Shown one piece after another: positions 25,829-35,386 of a DNA stretch of 64,000 nt; the first letter of the stretch is position 1; each line of letters begins with the position of its first letter. The stretch is from Tatumella citrea (GTDB lineage Bacteria > Pseudomonadota > Gammaproteobacteria > Enterobacterales > Enterobacteriaceae): NCBI RefSeq assembly GCF_002163585.1, contig NZ_CP015579.1, forward strand, positions 4,092,001 to 4,156,000, given 5' to 3'. The position numbers were made by a program, and so were the translations under genes. Below the pieces are notes generated by a model. That model did not search any database. It saw only the letters and a program-made list of their open reading frames with translations, and had not been told where the DNA came from.

Positions 25829-26667
25829 ACCGGGGTCGGCAGTGAGGGAATGGATAAACTGAAATTCTCCGACCGTACCTGTCCCGGGGAAAAGCCGAAA
25901 CGCTGGCGAAAACGGGCAGAGAATTTTGAAGGATTTTCATAGCCCACTTCCAGGGAGATTCGCGTCACTGGCCGGTCGGTCACCTGTAGCAGAGTCAGCG
26001 CATACTCCATACGAATATCGCTGACCAGCCGCGAGAAGCTGGTACCTTCAGCCTTCAGATGACGCCGCAGAGTTGCTTCAGAAACAGCCATGGCTTTTGC
26101 GGTATCCGCGGCGCTCCACGGCCAGGCGATATTACCGGTGACCTGTTGCCTGATCCTGCCGGTCATTCCCTGGCTGCGGGGCTGGGGGAAAAATATCTGA
26201 TAAGCATCCAGCCAACTGAGCATCTCTTCCATTCGTTTCACGGCCACTGCCTGGGGGATTGATTCGCTATCGCTCAGAGCATCAAAAGCGTGCTGAAATG
26301 CCTGGCAAAAGGCAGGGGCAGCTGCTGCGACCCGATGCGCCGCCGTTTGTAAGACCGGCTGCAACGGCCGGGCTCCGGCATTTTGAAGCAGCTCGTTGCA
26401 AAAACTGATCCAGCTGGCCTCAAACCTGCCGGCTGGCTCTCCGGGAATATTGGTCACATCAAAGGTATTTCCGCTGCCAATTACCACCATATCCCCGGCA
26501 TTCAGACAGATTTCGTTATCCTGCCAGCACAGAACTTTTTGCCCCGATTTGACCAGCAACAAAGTTGCCTGGTCAATGGTTATCCGGCGGGTGAGCAGCG
26601 CCCTGGCCTGCCATACACTGGCGGCACTGCCGCTGTGTGGGCGGCTGAAGATTGTTCTTTCGTTCAT
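25825..26667 (-). CDS. AraC-family regulator
   Basis: This 280-residue regulator has an N-terminal cupin-like sensing domain (LNAGDMVVIGSGNTFDV) and a C-terminal AraC DNA-binding domain with DTAKAMAVSEATLRRHLKAE and ISLEVGYENPSKFSARFRQ followed by FGFSPGQVR. The ATG at 26667 starts a normal AraC-type protein; a frame 59 residues longer begins inside the adjacent gene region and is not supported. It lies 85 bp downstream of the same-strand aldehyde dehydrogenase gene and could be co-transcribed with it. The effector is unknown. Confidence 0.8.
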   Translation of the reverse strand: MNERTIFSRPHSGSAASVWQARALLTRRITIDQATLLLVKSGQKVLCWQDNEICLNAGDMVVIGSGNTFDVTNIPGEPAGRFEASWISFCNELLQNAGARPLQPVLQTAAHRVAAAAPAFCQAFQHAFDALSDSESIPQAVAVKRMEEMLSWLDAYQIFFPQPRSQGMTGRIRQQVTGNIAWPWSAADTAKAMAVSEATLRRHLKAEGTSFSRLVSDIRMEYALTLLQVTDRPVTRISLEVGYENPSKFSARFRQRFGFSPGQVRSENFSLSIPSLPTPV

Positions 26668-26752
26668 AACAAGGCAGCTTTCAGAAAACGAACCAGCCCT
26701 CGATTTAAACATGGCTTTGCAGGCAAAGCTACTGCCTGCAAAGCCACGGAAT

Positions 26753-28171
26753 TTAACCAGTAACGACGGCCTTAGGCTCAAGAAAAGATTCCAGGCCAGA
26801 CACGCCCAGTTCCCGACCAATACCAGACTGTTTAACCCCGCCAAAAGGTGCCATCAGTTCCGGCACGATGCGGTTAATCAGCACACTTCCCGCATTCAGT
26901 TGCCTGGACATTTGCAATGCATGCTGCTGGTCCTGACCGAAGATATAAGCCTGTAAACCATAGTCGGAATCATTGGCAATCCGTATAGCATCAGCCTCAT
27001 CCCGGTAACTTATCACCGACAGCACAGGGCCAAAAATTTCTTCCCTGGCAATATCCATATCGTTACTGACCCGGGTAAATACGGTCGGTCTGACAAAAAA
27101 TCCGTGTTGAAGCCCGATCGGATGGCCTTCTCCCCCCGTCAGTAATGTAGCGCCCTGCTGCACACCCCGACGAATATAATGTTGTACGCGATCGTACTGG
27201 CGCAGGCTGAATAACGGGCCGATCTCTGTACGAGGATCGGCCGGATCTCCGACGTTTAGTGCATCTATTAGTGTTTTAATCTGCTGGCTGATCGTTTCCA
27301 GTTGAGATTCAGGGACCAGTAACCGGCTGCCGGCAACACACGCCTGCCCGTTATTCATAAAAGCTGCAGATAGTGCCATCGGCAAAGCGACCGAAATATC
27401 AGCATCTTCAAGCAACACTGATGCTGACTTTCCACTCATCCCAAGTATCAGGCGTTTGCAACTGTCCACCGCCGAACGGGCAATGATTTTTCCTACCGAC
27501 GTTGAACCGGTAAACGAGATTTTAGCTATCTGCGGATGAATGGATAATTCCTCCCCGACTTCCTCTCCCCGCCCGGACAAAATATTGAATATCCCTGCCG
27601 GTAAGCCAGCCTGATGCAATGCTTCTGCCACTACACGATTCTGCAACGGGCTAAATTCACTTGGTTTAATCACCGACGCACATCCTGCCGCAATAGCAAA
27701 GGCCAGCTTGCTGCATAAAGTCCCCGCCGTACTGTTCCAGGGAACAATCAATGCTGACACGCCTACCGGTTCCATGAAAATTTCCGCACTGCCGGCTTTT
27801 CTCTGTAACGGGTATTCTTCAAGTATGCGGGCTGCATTGAGAAAACACTGCGCGGAGTACTGACTGACCCAACGGGAACGCGACAACGGGCCACCATATT
27901 CTTCGATAGTTGCCTCACAGATAGCGGCGGAATGTTCCAGCACTGCAGCATGCAGCGCCTGCAGCATTTCTGTCCGCTGTTCTTTAGTGCTCAGTCCAAA
28001 AGAGGGCTGAGCTGCGGCGGCGGCGTGCACGGCTTGTCTGGCATCCGCCCGGCTGGCCAACCGGGCAGTGCCAATTAGCTTGCCGTTAGAAGGGTTGTAG
28101 CTTTGAATAACTTCATGACCGGTGACCGGGACAAATTTGCCACCGATATATGCTTCTGCTATCTGCCACAT
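26753..28171 (-). CDS. Aldehyde dehydrogenase family protein with substituted catalytic Glu
   Basis: This 472-residue cytoplasmic protein has the NAD(P)+-dependent aldehyde dehydrogenase fold: PWN (Asn146), Lys169 in IKPSE, FTGSTSVGK (220-228) and the catalytic Cys278 in NNGQACVAGSR, with EEIFGPV and the C-terminal PFGGVKQSGIGRE. The general-base glutamate is missing: where the family has LELGGKS, this protein has LGMSGKS, placing Gly244 at the Glu position. It may use another base, act mainly on thioesters, or have altered activity. It is divergent from a LysR gene and upstream of an AraC gene, indicating an inducible catabolic step. Substrate is unknown. Confidence 0.85.
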   Translation of the reverse strand: MWQIAEAYIGGKFVPVTGHEVIQSYNPSNGKLIGTARLASRADARQAVHAAAAAQPSFGLSTKEQRTEMLQALHAAVLEHSAAICEATIEEYGGPLSRSRWVSQYSAQCFLNAARILEEYPLQRKAGSAEIFMEPVGVSALIVPWNSTAGTLCSKLAFAIAAGCASVIKPSEFSPLQNRVVAEALHQAGLPAGIFNILSGRGEEVGEELSIHPQIAKISFTGSTSVGKIIARSAVDSCKRLILGMSGKSASVLLEDADISVALPMALSAAFMNNGQACVAGSRLLVPESQLETISQQIKTLIDALNVGDPADPRTEIGPLFSLRQYDRVQHYIRRGVQQGATLLTGGEGHPIGLQHGFFVRPTVFTRVSNDMDIAREEIFGPVLSVISYRDEADAIRIANDSDYGLQAYIFGQDQQHALQMSRQLNAGSVLINRIVPELMAPFGGVKQSGIGRELGVSGLESFLEPKAVVTG

Positions 28172-28283
28172 AACTGAACTCCCGACGTAATCAGGTTAAA
28201 AAGTGAGTAACAACAGTCTGGCAGTGAAAGATTGTTTTGATAATATGTTCAGACAGAATCAAAACATTACGAAAACTGAAACA

Positions 28284-29204
28284 ATGCAAAAAAACGGGCT
28301 GTCTGAATTTAGCGTCATTCTGGCGGTCGCAAGGCATCAGGGGTTTCGCCGTGCGGCAGCCGAACTGGATATGTCTGTCACGGCGGTCAGCAACGCAGTG
28401 GCGGGGCTGGAATCCCGGCTGGGAGTTCGGTTGTTTCACCGTACCACCCGCAGTGTTTCTTTGACCGAAGCCGGACAACGCTTTGTTTCCCGGGCTGAGC
28501 CTGCGGTCAGACAGCTGCTCGAAGCGATGGACGCCGCCAGCAGCGGTGACACTTTGTTGTCAGGAACATTGCGGATTAACAGTTCGCTGGGTGCTGCTTT
28601 GATGGTGTTTGCCCCTGTCTTTCGGCGGTTTACCGAACGCTATCCGGCCATCAGTCTGGATATTGTCACCGAAGGCCGCCGGGTGGATATCATCAGTGAG
28701 GGCTTTGATGCAGGGATTCGCCCGGACTCACGACTGCCTCAGGATATGATTGCTGTACCTCTGATACGCGAAATTCCTCTGGTGGTGGTGGCTTCTGCCG
28801 GATATTTTGACCAGTCAACACCGCCACAATCCCCGACAGAATTACTGAACTTCCCCTGCATCCGTAGCCGGTTACCGGGAGGATTACCTTCTGGCTGGCA
28901 TTTCTGGCAGAACGGACAGCCCCTCACTTTGGATGTTTCAGGACCACTGGTGCTGGATTCCCCGCAACTGATGCTGGAAGCGGTAAAACAGGGCTGCGGT
29001 ATTGCACAAGTGCCGCAATGGTATGTCGCAGAGGAAGTACTCGCAGGACGTTTGGTGACGGTACTGGATAACTATGCTGCTACGCTGCCCGGAGTGTCGT
29101 TGTACTATGCGGGAAGGCGGCATATTCCCGCCGCGCTTAAGGCGTTAATAACGATTATTCATGAAGTCAATGATGAGCAAAACCGTCAGCCCCGGCAACG
29201 ATAA
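28284..29204 (+). CDS. LysR-family regulator
   Basis: This 306-residue LysR-type regulator has the helix-turn-helix QGFRRAAAELDMSVTAVSNA (22-41), then RLGVRLFHRTTRSVSLTEAG and an effector domain beginning LSGTLRIN. It is of the common AaeR/PecT-like group. The ATG at 28284 gives the normal family N-terminus; upstream frames add about 27 unsupported residues. It is divergent from the aldehyde dehydrogenase gene (112 bp apart), which is its likely target. Confidence 0.82.
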   Translation: MQKNGLSEFSVILAVARHQGFRRAAAELDMSVTAVSNAVAGLESRLGVRLFHRTTRSVSLTEAGQRFVSRAEPAVRQLLEAMDAASSGDTLLSGTLRINSSLGAALMVFAPVFRRFTERYPAISLDIVTEGRRVDIISEGFDAGIRPDSRLPQDMIAVPLIREIPLVVVASAGYFDQSTPPQSPTELLNFPCIRSRLPGGLPSGWHFWQNGQPLTLDVSGPLVLDSPQLMLEAVKQGCGIAQVPQWYVAEEVLAGRLVTVLDNYAATLPGVSLYYAGRRHIPAALKALITIIHEVNDEQNRQPRQR

Positions 29205-29674
29205 CGTCTCTGGACAGGCCATTGCTGGGCTTGCTGTCCTCTGAAATCCATCGTCTGTCGGTGGTTTCCTGCCCCCCGGATAAGACAATATTTTGTTTGT
29301 ACCAGTACAAAAAATTAAAAATGAAGACAAAAATAAAAATGCCATATTTAATGGAAAACTTTTAATAACCAGACAGTTTACCTGGCGGACAAACACCAGC
29401 ATTCACTATCATCAGCGAATAAAAAAACCATAGATATAAACAATAATTTAACAAATAATATTTATTTAAATCCACACTTCATATAAATGTATAAAGTCAG
29501 AATGTGATTTATTTGTGCTTTTTTATAACTGTTATAGCTGCGGGCTGATTAACTGTTTATGTTTTTAATTTTTGCAAAATATAAGATCCCTTCCAGTATT
29601 AAATATCATTCCGGAAACATCTTTATGTCATCAGAATTAAAAATAACAAGCAGTAATAGCAATGGGGGCCATCA
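29205..29674. other. 470-bp AT-rich gap before cioA
   Basis: No gene is supported here. The stretch is very AT-rich from 29300 on and must contain the cioAB promoter; TTTTATAACTGTTATAG near 29520 is one AT-rich candidate region. I did not find a convincing FNR or ArcA consensus by eye. Confidence 0.5.
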
Positions 29675-31099
29675 ATGTTTGGTTTAGATGCTTTTCATCT
29701 CGCAAGGTTACAATTCGCATTCACTGTTTCTTTCCATATCATATTTCCGGCAATCACTATCGGGCTTGCCACCTATCTTGCAGTGCTGGAGGGGTTATGG
29801 CTTAAAACCCGTGATCAAAGTTATTATCAGCTATACCATTTCTGGATCAAAGTCTTTGGGGTTAATTTCGGGATGGGGGTTGTTTCTGGTCTGGTGATGG
29901 CTTACCAGTTTGGAACTAACTGGAGCGGATTCTCGGCATTCTCTGGCAGTATTACCGGCGCCCTGCTTACCTATGAAGTGCTGACAGCATTTTTCCTCGA
30001 AGCCGGATTTTTTGGCGTTATGCTGTTTGGCTGGGACCGCGTCGGCCGCGGATTGCACTTTTTCTCAACCTGTATGGTCGCACTCGGGACTATCTTCTCA
30101 ACCTTCTGGATTCTGGCATCCAACAGCTGGATGCAAACACCACAGGGATTCATTATTCAGAATGATGTAGTTATCCCTACCGACTGGTTCAAAATCATAT
30201 TCAACCCGTCATTCCCTTATCGTTTAGCCCATATGACGATTGCTGCTTTTCTGGCGAGCGCCTTTCTTGTGAGCGCTTCCGGTGCCTGGCATTTGCTCAA
30301 AGGTAATAAATCACCAGCAGTACGCAAGATGTTCTCTATGGGATTATGGATGGCCTTAATTGTGGCTCCGGTTCAGGCTATCGTAGGTGATGCTCATGGG
30401 TTGAACACCTTAGAATACCAGCCTGCCAAAATCGCAGCTATTGAAGGTCACTGGGAAAACCCTCCGGGAGAAGCCACACCGCTGGTTTTATTTGGCATTC
30501 CTGATATGAAAGAGGAAAAAACCAAATATGCCCTGGAGATTCCTTATTTAGGCAGCATTATTCTGACTCATAGCCTGAATAAACAAGTCCCTGCATTAAA
30601 AAGCTTCCCACGGGCCGACAGGCCAGATTCTCTGATTGTCTTTTGGTCATTCCGCATTATGGTCGCCATGGGGCTTCTGATGATAGGCCTTGGTTTTATT
30701 AGTCTGTGGTTACGCCGCAAAGGTAAATTATTTGATTCAAGAGCATTTCATAAATTCACCTTACTCATGGGACCGTCAGGGCTGATTGCACTGCTGGCCG
30801 GTTGGGTTACGACAGAAGCTGGCCGCCAGCCATGGGTAGTGTACGGGTATAAACGAACCATCGATGCAGTTTCAGCGCACGGTGATTTACACATGAGTCT
30901 GAGCTTACTCGCCTTTGTACTGGTTTACGGTTCCGTCTTTAGCGTGGGTTATCTCTATATGATCCGCATTATCAAAAAGGGCCCGGCGGTTGATCACCAT
31001 GAGACCCCGGAAAACGGTGGCCCCGGCACTAATTTCACCCAGGCACGTCCACTTTCGGCGGTACATGAGCCTTTGAACGTATCGAAAGGAGGGAAATAA
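29675..31099 (+). CDS. cioA: Cyanide-insensitive cytochrome bd ubiquinol oxidase subunit I
   Basis: This 474-residue inner-membrane subunit binds hemes b558, b595 and d and oxidises ubiquinol. Axial histidines are His21 (SFHIIFP) and His186 (RLAHMT); Glu101 and Glu109 of the proton path are visible in LTYEVLTAFFLEAGFFG. The Q-loop is short, and GWVTTEAGRQPWVVYG follows, as in CioA-type rather than E. coli CydA-type enzymes. The stop codon is one base from cioB. CioAB oxidases are known to tolerate cyanide and to work at low or stressful oxygen conditions. The flavoenzyme island at 41.5 kb resembles hydrogen cyanide synthase in fold only, so a cyanide link should not be assumed. Confidence 0.93.
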   Translation: MFGLDAFHLARLQFAFTVSFHIIFPAITIGLATYLAVLEGLWLKTRDQSYYQLYHFWIKVFGVNFGMGVVSGLVMAYQFGTNWSGFSAFSGSITGALLTYEVLTAFFLEAGFFGVMLFGWDRVGRGLHFFSTCMVALGTIFSTFWILASNSWMQTPQGFIIQNDVVIPTDWFKIIFNPSFPYRLAHMTIAAFLASAFLVSASGAWHLLKGNKSPAVRKMFSMGLWMALIVAPVQAIVGDAHGLNTLEYQPAKIAAIEGHWENPPGEATPLVLFGIPDMKEEKTKYALEIPYLGSIILTHSLNKQVPALKSFPRADRPDSLIVFWSFRIMVAMGLLMIGLGFISLWLRRKGKLFDSRAFHKFTLLMGPSGLIALLAGWVTTEAGRQPWVVYGYKRTIDAVSAHGDLHMSLSLLAFVLVYGSVFSVGYLYMIRIIKKGPAVDHHETPENGGPGTNFTQARPLSAVHEPLNVSKGGK

Positions 31100-31100
31100 T

Positions 31101-32105
31101 ATGCCCGATTTCTCAATAATCTGGTTTGCGATCATCATCTTTTCGATGCTGATGTATATCGTGATGGATGGCTTCGATTTAGGCGTCGGGATACTTTTTA
31201 TCTTCAATAAAGATAAATTTCAGCGAGACCTGATGGTGAATACGGTCGCCCCGGTATGGGATGGTAATGAAACATGGCTGGTACTTGGTGGAGCTGCTCT
31301 GTACGGCGCGTTCCCACTCGCCTATTCAGTTATTGCAGATGCACTTTCAGTACCGATTATCGTGATGCTGCTGGGGCTGATTTTCCGTGGAGTCGCTTTC
31401 GAGTTTCGTTCTAAAGCCACTGAATCACACCGTCCGTTTTGGGATAAAGCTTTTATCGTAGGTTCAGTCGTTGCAACCTTCAGTCAGGGCATTATCGTCG
31501 GTTCAGTGATGAATGGTTTTGAAGTCTCTCATCGCGCCTTTGTTGGCTCAGATCTCAGCTGGCTCAGCCCGTTTTCCCTGTTTTGCGGATTCGGATTAGT
31601 AATTGCTTATGCGTTACTGGGTTGTACCTGGCTGATAATGAAAGGCAGCGATGGTCTGCATAAGAAAATGTCCGATCTGGCACTGCCCCTGCTCGGCCTG
31701 CTGTTAGCTGTGTTTGTGATTATCAGCCTCTGGACGCCGCTCACAAACGCCGCGATTGCGCAGCGCTGGTTTAGCCTGCCTAATCTCTTCTGGTTCCTTC
31801 CGGTACCGGTGCTGGTGCTGATTTCTTCCTGGCAGATATACAGAGGGATCAAACGTGAGGCGCATTATTCACCCTTCCTGATGACTCTGTTGCTGGTATT
31901 TCTTGGCTTCTCCGGGCTTGGGATCAGCATCTGGCCAAATATTATTCCACCATCAGTCAGTATCCGGGAAGCAGCGGCACCTGAAACGACACTGCATTTT
32001 ATGCTGGCAGGCGCGGTGTTTATTATTCCGGTAATACTGGCATACACCTTCTGGAGTTATTATGTATTCCGCGGGAAAGTGACTTCAAATGAAGGCTATC
32101 ATTGA
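31101..32105 (+). CDS. cioB: Cytochrome bd ubiquinol oxidase subunit II (CioB)
   Basis: This 334-residue membrane subunit shows the CydB/CioB signature MDGFDLGVGIL near residue 15 and the VAPVWDGNETWLVLGG motif near residue 45. Seven to nine hydrophobic helices follow. It is the structural partner of CioA in the bd-type quinol oxidase. It starts one base after cioA with GGAGGGAAATA as ribosome-binding region, so it is translationally coupled. Length is typical for the cyanide-insensitive branch. Confidence 0.93.
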   Translation: MPDFSIIWFAIIIFSMLMYIVMDGFDLGVGILFIFNKDKFQRDLMVNTVAPVWDGNETWLVLGGAALYGAFPLAYSVIADALSVPIIVMLLGLIFRGVAFEFRSKATESHRPFWDKAFIVGSVVATFSQGIIVGSVMNGFEVSHRAFVGSDLSWLSPFSLFCGFGLVIAYALLGCTWLIMKGSDGLHKKMSDLALPLLGLLLAVFVIISLWTPLTNAAIAQRWFSLPNLFWFLPVPVLVLISSWQIYRGIKREAHYSPFLMTLLLVFLGFSGLGISIWPNIIPPSVSIREAAAPETTLHFMLAGAVFIIPVILAYTFWSYYVFRGKVTSNEGYH

Positions 32106-32165
32106 TTAATCACCAGGGCTCTCTCTGAGGGCCCGTCCTCCGGGTAATAAACCAAAGGAGTATTT

Positions 32166-32312
32166 ATGCAACAGGTCGAAAAAAAAACATCACCTTTATG
32201 GAAAAGAACCGCCTGGATGATAGCTATTTATCTGTTAAGCGTCATCGCACTTGGCGTTATTTCCTGCGTATTTAAACTTGCAATGTATGCCGCCGGAATG
32301 CGTTTGCAGTAA
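32166..32312 (+). CDS. DUF2474 single-helix peptide of the cytochrome bd operon
   Basis: This 48-residue peptide reads MQQVEKKTSPLWKRTAWMIA, then one transmembrane helix ending near VFKLAMYAAGMRLQ. Its basic N-terminus, single helix and place 60 bp after cioB with a strong AAAGGAG site match DUF2474, the small peptide family encoded after CioB in many proteobacteria. By analogy with CydX it probably stabilises the oxidase. It is too short for most automatic gene calls. Confidence 0.85.
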   Translation: MQQVEKKTSPLWKRTAWMIAIYLLSVIALGVISCVFKLAMYAAGMRLQ

Positions 32313-32352
32313 AACAAATAATCAGCTGCTTTTTATAAAATGGATGTGAAAT

Positions 32353-32526
32353 GTGAGTAAAACATCAAATAGCAAAACACAGGAAAAACATATCCGGATA
32401 CCCCATAGCTTAATTAAACAAATAGAATCGGTCATGGCTGTACAGAAAACATCAAACTTTTCCGCCTGGGTGGTCGATGCCTGCCGGTTAAAAATACTCG
32501 CTGTCAGGAAGGAAACTCAGAAATAA
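32353..32526 (+). CDS. YlcI/YnfO-like mini-protein (copy 1)
   Basis: This 57-residue, basic protein starts at a GTG (VSKTSNSKTQEKHIRIPHSL) and ends shortly after NFSAWVVDACRLKI. The pattern KHIR(I/F)PH...I...NFSAWV(V/I)(D/E)ACR is shared with a second mini-gene at 60346-60495 on the other strand. The layout (short beta strand, then two helices) resembles the YlcI/YnfO (DUF3950) family, thought to have a ribbon-helix-helix-like fold. Family assignment is by pattern. It follows the DUF2474 gene by 40 bp and may be part of the cio operon. The start codon and weak ribosome site (GGATGTGAAAT) leave the start uncertain. Confidence 0.65.
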   Translation: MSKTSNSKTQEKHIRIPHSLIKQIESVMAVQKTSNFSAWVVDACRLKILAVRKETQK

Positions 32527-32733
32527 CCTTAATCAGCCCGGGCAGAATGACCCTGTACCGGAAATCACGGAGTATCAGAGAGAACCATTGCATGCCGGTA
32601 CTGACATCGCCAGCTTGTTTAGCGATAATCTCCACTCCGCGCCAAAAAAGTTCACCTGAACACTGTCCCTGCGGCCTGACCAAATCACAGAGGCTGGGAT
32701 CTTGTACAGACTGTACCCGGGATACAAACCGTT

Positions 32734-34035
32734 ATGACTGGAAAAGTCACTGCAAACGATATTTTTGATAAAATCAGAACCAGAGTCCGCTGCAAAGACA
32801 TCATGCCAGGCGAAACCCTCCCTCCGGTCAGAGAGTTGGCTGCAAGCCTGCGGATCAATAAAAATACAGTGGCAAACGCCTATAAAAAGCTTATCGATGC
32901 AGGCATTGCCGAAGCCAATGGCAGAAAGGGAACCACAGTCAGGCAACTCAGCAATTTTCCGCCTCAGGAAGGCCCACACCCTGACACAGTTCTGACAGAT
33001 ATTTCCGGGGGAAATCCCGATCCCTCGATGCTGCTTCCTTTGCAGACCTTTCTCAGTGCCGTCAATACCACTCCACGCCTGTATGGTGAATCGGTGATCA
33101 ATCCCGGCCTTGAAAAATTTGGTCAGCACTGGTTTGCCCCGGTCGTTCCTGAACAATTCGGGCTGACGCTTACCCATGGCACTGTCGATACGTTAGAACG
33201 CCTGCTCAGCGGGTTTATTAACAAAGACGAACAGGTGGCCGTGGAAGACCCTTGTTTTCTGGGCAGCAAGAGTACTCTGCTCAGCCTTGGTGTGAAACCT
33301 GTAGCCATCAGTATGGATAACCAGGGAATCAGACCCGAAGAACTGCGAAATGCATTATCTTCCGGTGCCCAGGGGGTCATCATTACTGCACGGGCTCATA
33401 ACCCCACTGGCTTTAGTCTCTCTTCCCGGCGGGCCGCCGAAATCCGAGAAATTCTGGCCCAATACCCGCAGGTTATGATCATTATTGATGATCACTTTTC
33501 TCTCATCTCTTGCCGTGAATATCATAATGTTATTCCAGACAGTAGCCGGTACTGGGCAGTCATCCGTTCATTTTCTAAATTTTTAGGACCTGATTTCAGA
33601 ATGGCTCTGGTCGCCAGTGACCAGGATACGTCATTGCGCCTGAAACATCGTCTTGCCTCCGGTACCCATTGGGTAAGTCACTTACTGCAGGATATTGCTG
33701 AAGCGGCACTCACCAGCCAGCAGAGCAGCCAACAGTTCAACACCGCTCGCCAGCACTACCGCGATAAGAGAGAGTTTTTTATCCGGGAGCTGAATAAACA
33801 CGGATTAAGTTATTGCGAGGACGGGGATGGTATCAATGTCTGGCTCTCTTTTGCTTTTCCCTGTGAACCGGTCATTGATGGCATGAAAAACAGAGGGTGG
33901 ATCATCCGTAACGGTAATGATTTCTCAGTCGGTAATCATCGCAGTGGCATACGCTTAACACTCACCACACTTTCTGAGGAACAGATAACAAAACTTGCAG
34001 CAGATCTTGCGGTTATCATCAGGCAGGTGGAATGA
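32734..34035 (+). CDS. ptsJ: MocR-family regulator, PtsJ-like
   Basis: This 433-residue protein has an N-terminal GntR helix-turn-helix (TLPPVRELAASLRINKNTVAN, near 28-48) fused to an aminotransferase-like domain with ARAHNPTGFSLSSRR, IIIDDHFSLIS and the PLP-lysine segment RSFSKFLGPDFRMAL. The N-terminus (TANDIFDKIRTRV) and length resemble PtsJ of enteric bacteria, a PLP-sensing regulator of vitamin B6 salvage (pdxK). Here no pdxK or pts genes flank it, so the symbol rests on sequence resemblance alone. It is the second MocR regulator in the window. Confidence 0.78.
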   Translation: MTGKVTANDIFDKIRTRVRCKDIMPGETLPPVRELAASLRINKNTVANAYKKLIDAGIAEANGRKGTTVRQLSNFPPQEGPHPDTVLTDISGGNPDPSMLLPLQTFLSAVNTTPRLYGESVINPGLEKFGQHWFAPVVPEQFGLTLTHGTVDTLERLLSGFINKDEQVAVEDPCFLGSKSTLLSLGVKPVAISMDNQGIRPEELRNALSSGAQGVIITARAHNPTGFSLSSRRAAEIREILAQYPQVMIIIDDHFSLISCREYHNVIPDSSRYWAVIRSFSKFLGPDFRMALVASDQDTSLRLKHRLASGTHWVSHLLQDIAEAALTSQQSSQQFNTARQHYRDKREFFIRELNKHGLSYCEDGDGINVWLSFAFPCEPVIDGMKNRGWIIRNGNDFSVGNHRSGIRLTLTTLSEEQITKLAADLAVIIRQVE

Positions 34036-34155
34036 AAAATTAAAGCAAGTGCTTACTAACATAAGCCCGGTGTCAGAGGATAGCCTTCGGTGTTAAAAAG
34101 GTCATAACTCTGTAAGCCGTGATTATCTCACTGTTAGCGTATAAAACGGCGGGAC

Positions 34156-34182
34156 AAGTGCGAGTGAGATATCATCGCACTT
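34156..34182 (-). terminator. Hairpin at the 3' end of yhiN
   Basis: AAGTGCGA and TCGCACTT form a perfect 8-bp stem with an 11-nt loop, 17 bp after the minus-strand yhiN stop. It lacks a T-run, so termination is only probable. Confidence 0.45.
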
Positions 34183-34198
34183 CCGGTCACTTCAGTAA

Positions 34199-35386
34199 CT
34201 ACAACGCCTCTGCACAGGCTGCTGCCGAACTCCATGCCCACTGGAAGTTATAACCTCCCAGCCAGCCAGTCACGTCTACTACTTCACCGATAAAATAGAG
34301 CCCGGGAACCTCGCGGGCTTCCATGGTACGCGAAGAGAGCTGGTCGGTATCGACGCCCCCCAGAGTGACTTCGGCGGTCCGGTAGCCTTCGGTTCCGTTG
34401 GGCTGTACTTTCCAATAGGTTAGCTGCTCTACCAGTTGCTGCTGCTGTTTGTGGTTCAGCTGCTTTAAGGTTAACTCCGGGACTATCTGTAACTGTTGCA
34501 GGGTTTCGGTTAAACGCTTTGGTAATACTTTGGCGAGGCTGTTTTTCAGGCTCAGATTAGGGTGAGCAGTGCGCTGAATATTGAGAAATTCTGCCAGATC
34601 CATTTCCGGAAACAGATTGATTGTTAACCATTCACCTGGCTGCCAGTAGCTGGAAATTTGCAACATAGAAGGCCCGGACAATCCGCGGTGGGTGAATAAC
34701 ATCGCTTCTTTAAACAGAGTTCCTTGTTGCGCGGTTACCGTCACCGGCAGTGCCACACCGGAAAGAGTCTGTAGCTGTTCCAGCAATGGTTTATGCAGAG
34801 TAAATGGCACCAGTGCCGCACGGGTCGGAAATACCCGTAATCCAAACTGTTCAGCTATCTTATAACCCCAGGGTGTTGCCCCAAGACCTGGCATCGACAG
34901 CCCTCCGGAAGCGATAACAAGTTTGCGAGCACTCACTTCATTTCCGTTAACGTTTAACCGGTATTCCCCCTGTTCGTCACGTTCAGTGGCAAGGATCTCG
35001 CTGCGCAGCCGCAAAGTCACCTGGCCTTTCTGGCATTCCGCCAACAGCAAATCAACGATTTGCTGAGCAGAGTCATCGCAGAACAGTTGCCCCAACGTTT
35101 TTTCATGCCAGGCAATACCGTGTTTTCCCACCAGCTCAATAAAATCCCACTGTGTATAGCGAGCAAGTGCTGACTTACAAAAATGAGGGTTATGCGACAG
35201 GTAGGCGGCAGGCTCGGTATACAGATTAGTGAAGTTACAACGCCCGCCCCCGGACATCAGGATTTTACGGCCAGCTTTTTTGCCGTTATCCAGCACCAGG
35301 ACTTTCAGACCTCGCTGCCCGGCCTGAGCGGCACAGAACAGTCCGGCAGCACCGGCACCCACCACAATAACGTCAAACTTTTCCAT
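34199..35386 (-). CDS. yhiN: YhiN-family FAD-dependent oxidoreductase
   Basis: This 395-residue flavoprotein (HI0933-like family) has the N-terminal FAD-binding motif VIVVGAGAAGLFCAAQAG, then GKKAGRKILMSGGGRCNFTN and a C-terminal GEVVDVTGWLGGYNFQWAWSSG-like segment characteristic of the family. Its biochemical role is unknown. The ATG at 35386 (MEKFDVIVVGAG) is chosen; a frame 25 residues longer runs into the divergent promoter. As in E. coli it is divergent from pitA, marking the start of the conserved backbone. Confidence 0.88.
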   Translation of the reverse strand: MEKFDVIVVGAGAAGLFCAAQAGQRGLKVLVLDNGKKAGRKILMSGGGRCNFTNLYTEPAAYLSHNPHFCKSALARYTQWDFIELVGKHGIAWHEKTLGQLFCDDSAQQIVDLLLAECQKGQVTLRLRSEILATERDEQGEYRLNVNGNEVSARKLVIASGGLSMPGLGATPWGYKIAEQFGLRVFPTRAALVPFTLHKPLLEQLQTLSGVALPVTVTAQQGTLFKEAMLFTHRGLSGPSMLQISSYWQPGEWLTINLFPEMDLAEFLNIQRTAHPNLSLKNSLAKVLPKRLTETLQQLQIVPELTLKQLNHKQQQQLVEQLTYWKVQPNGTEGYRTAEVTLGGVDTDQLSSRTMEAREVPGLYFIGEVVDVTGWLGGYNFQWAWSSAAACAEAL

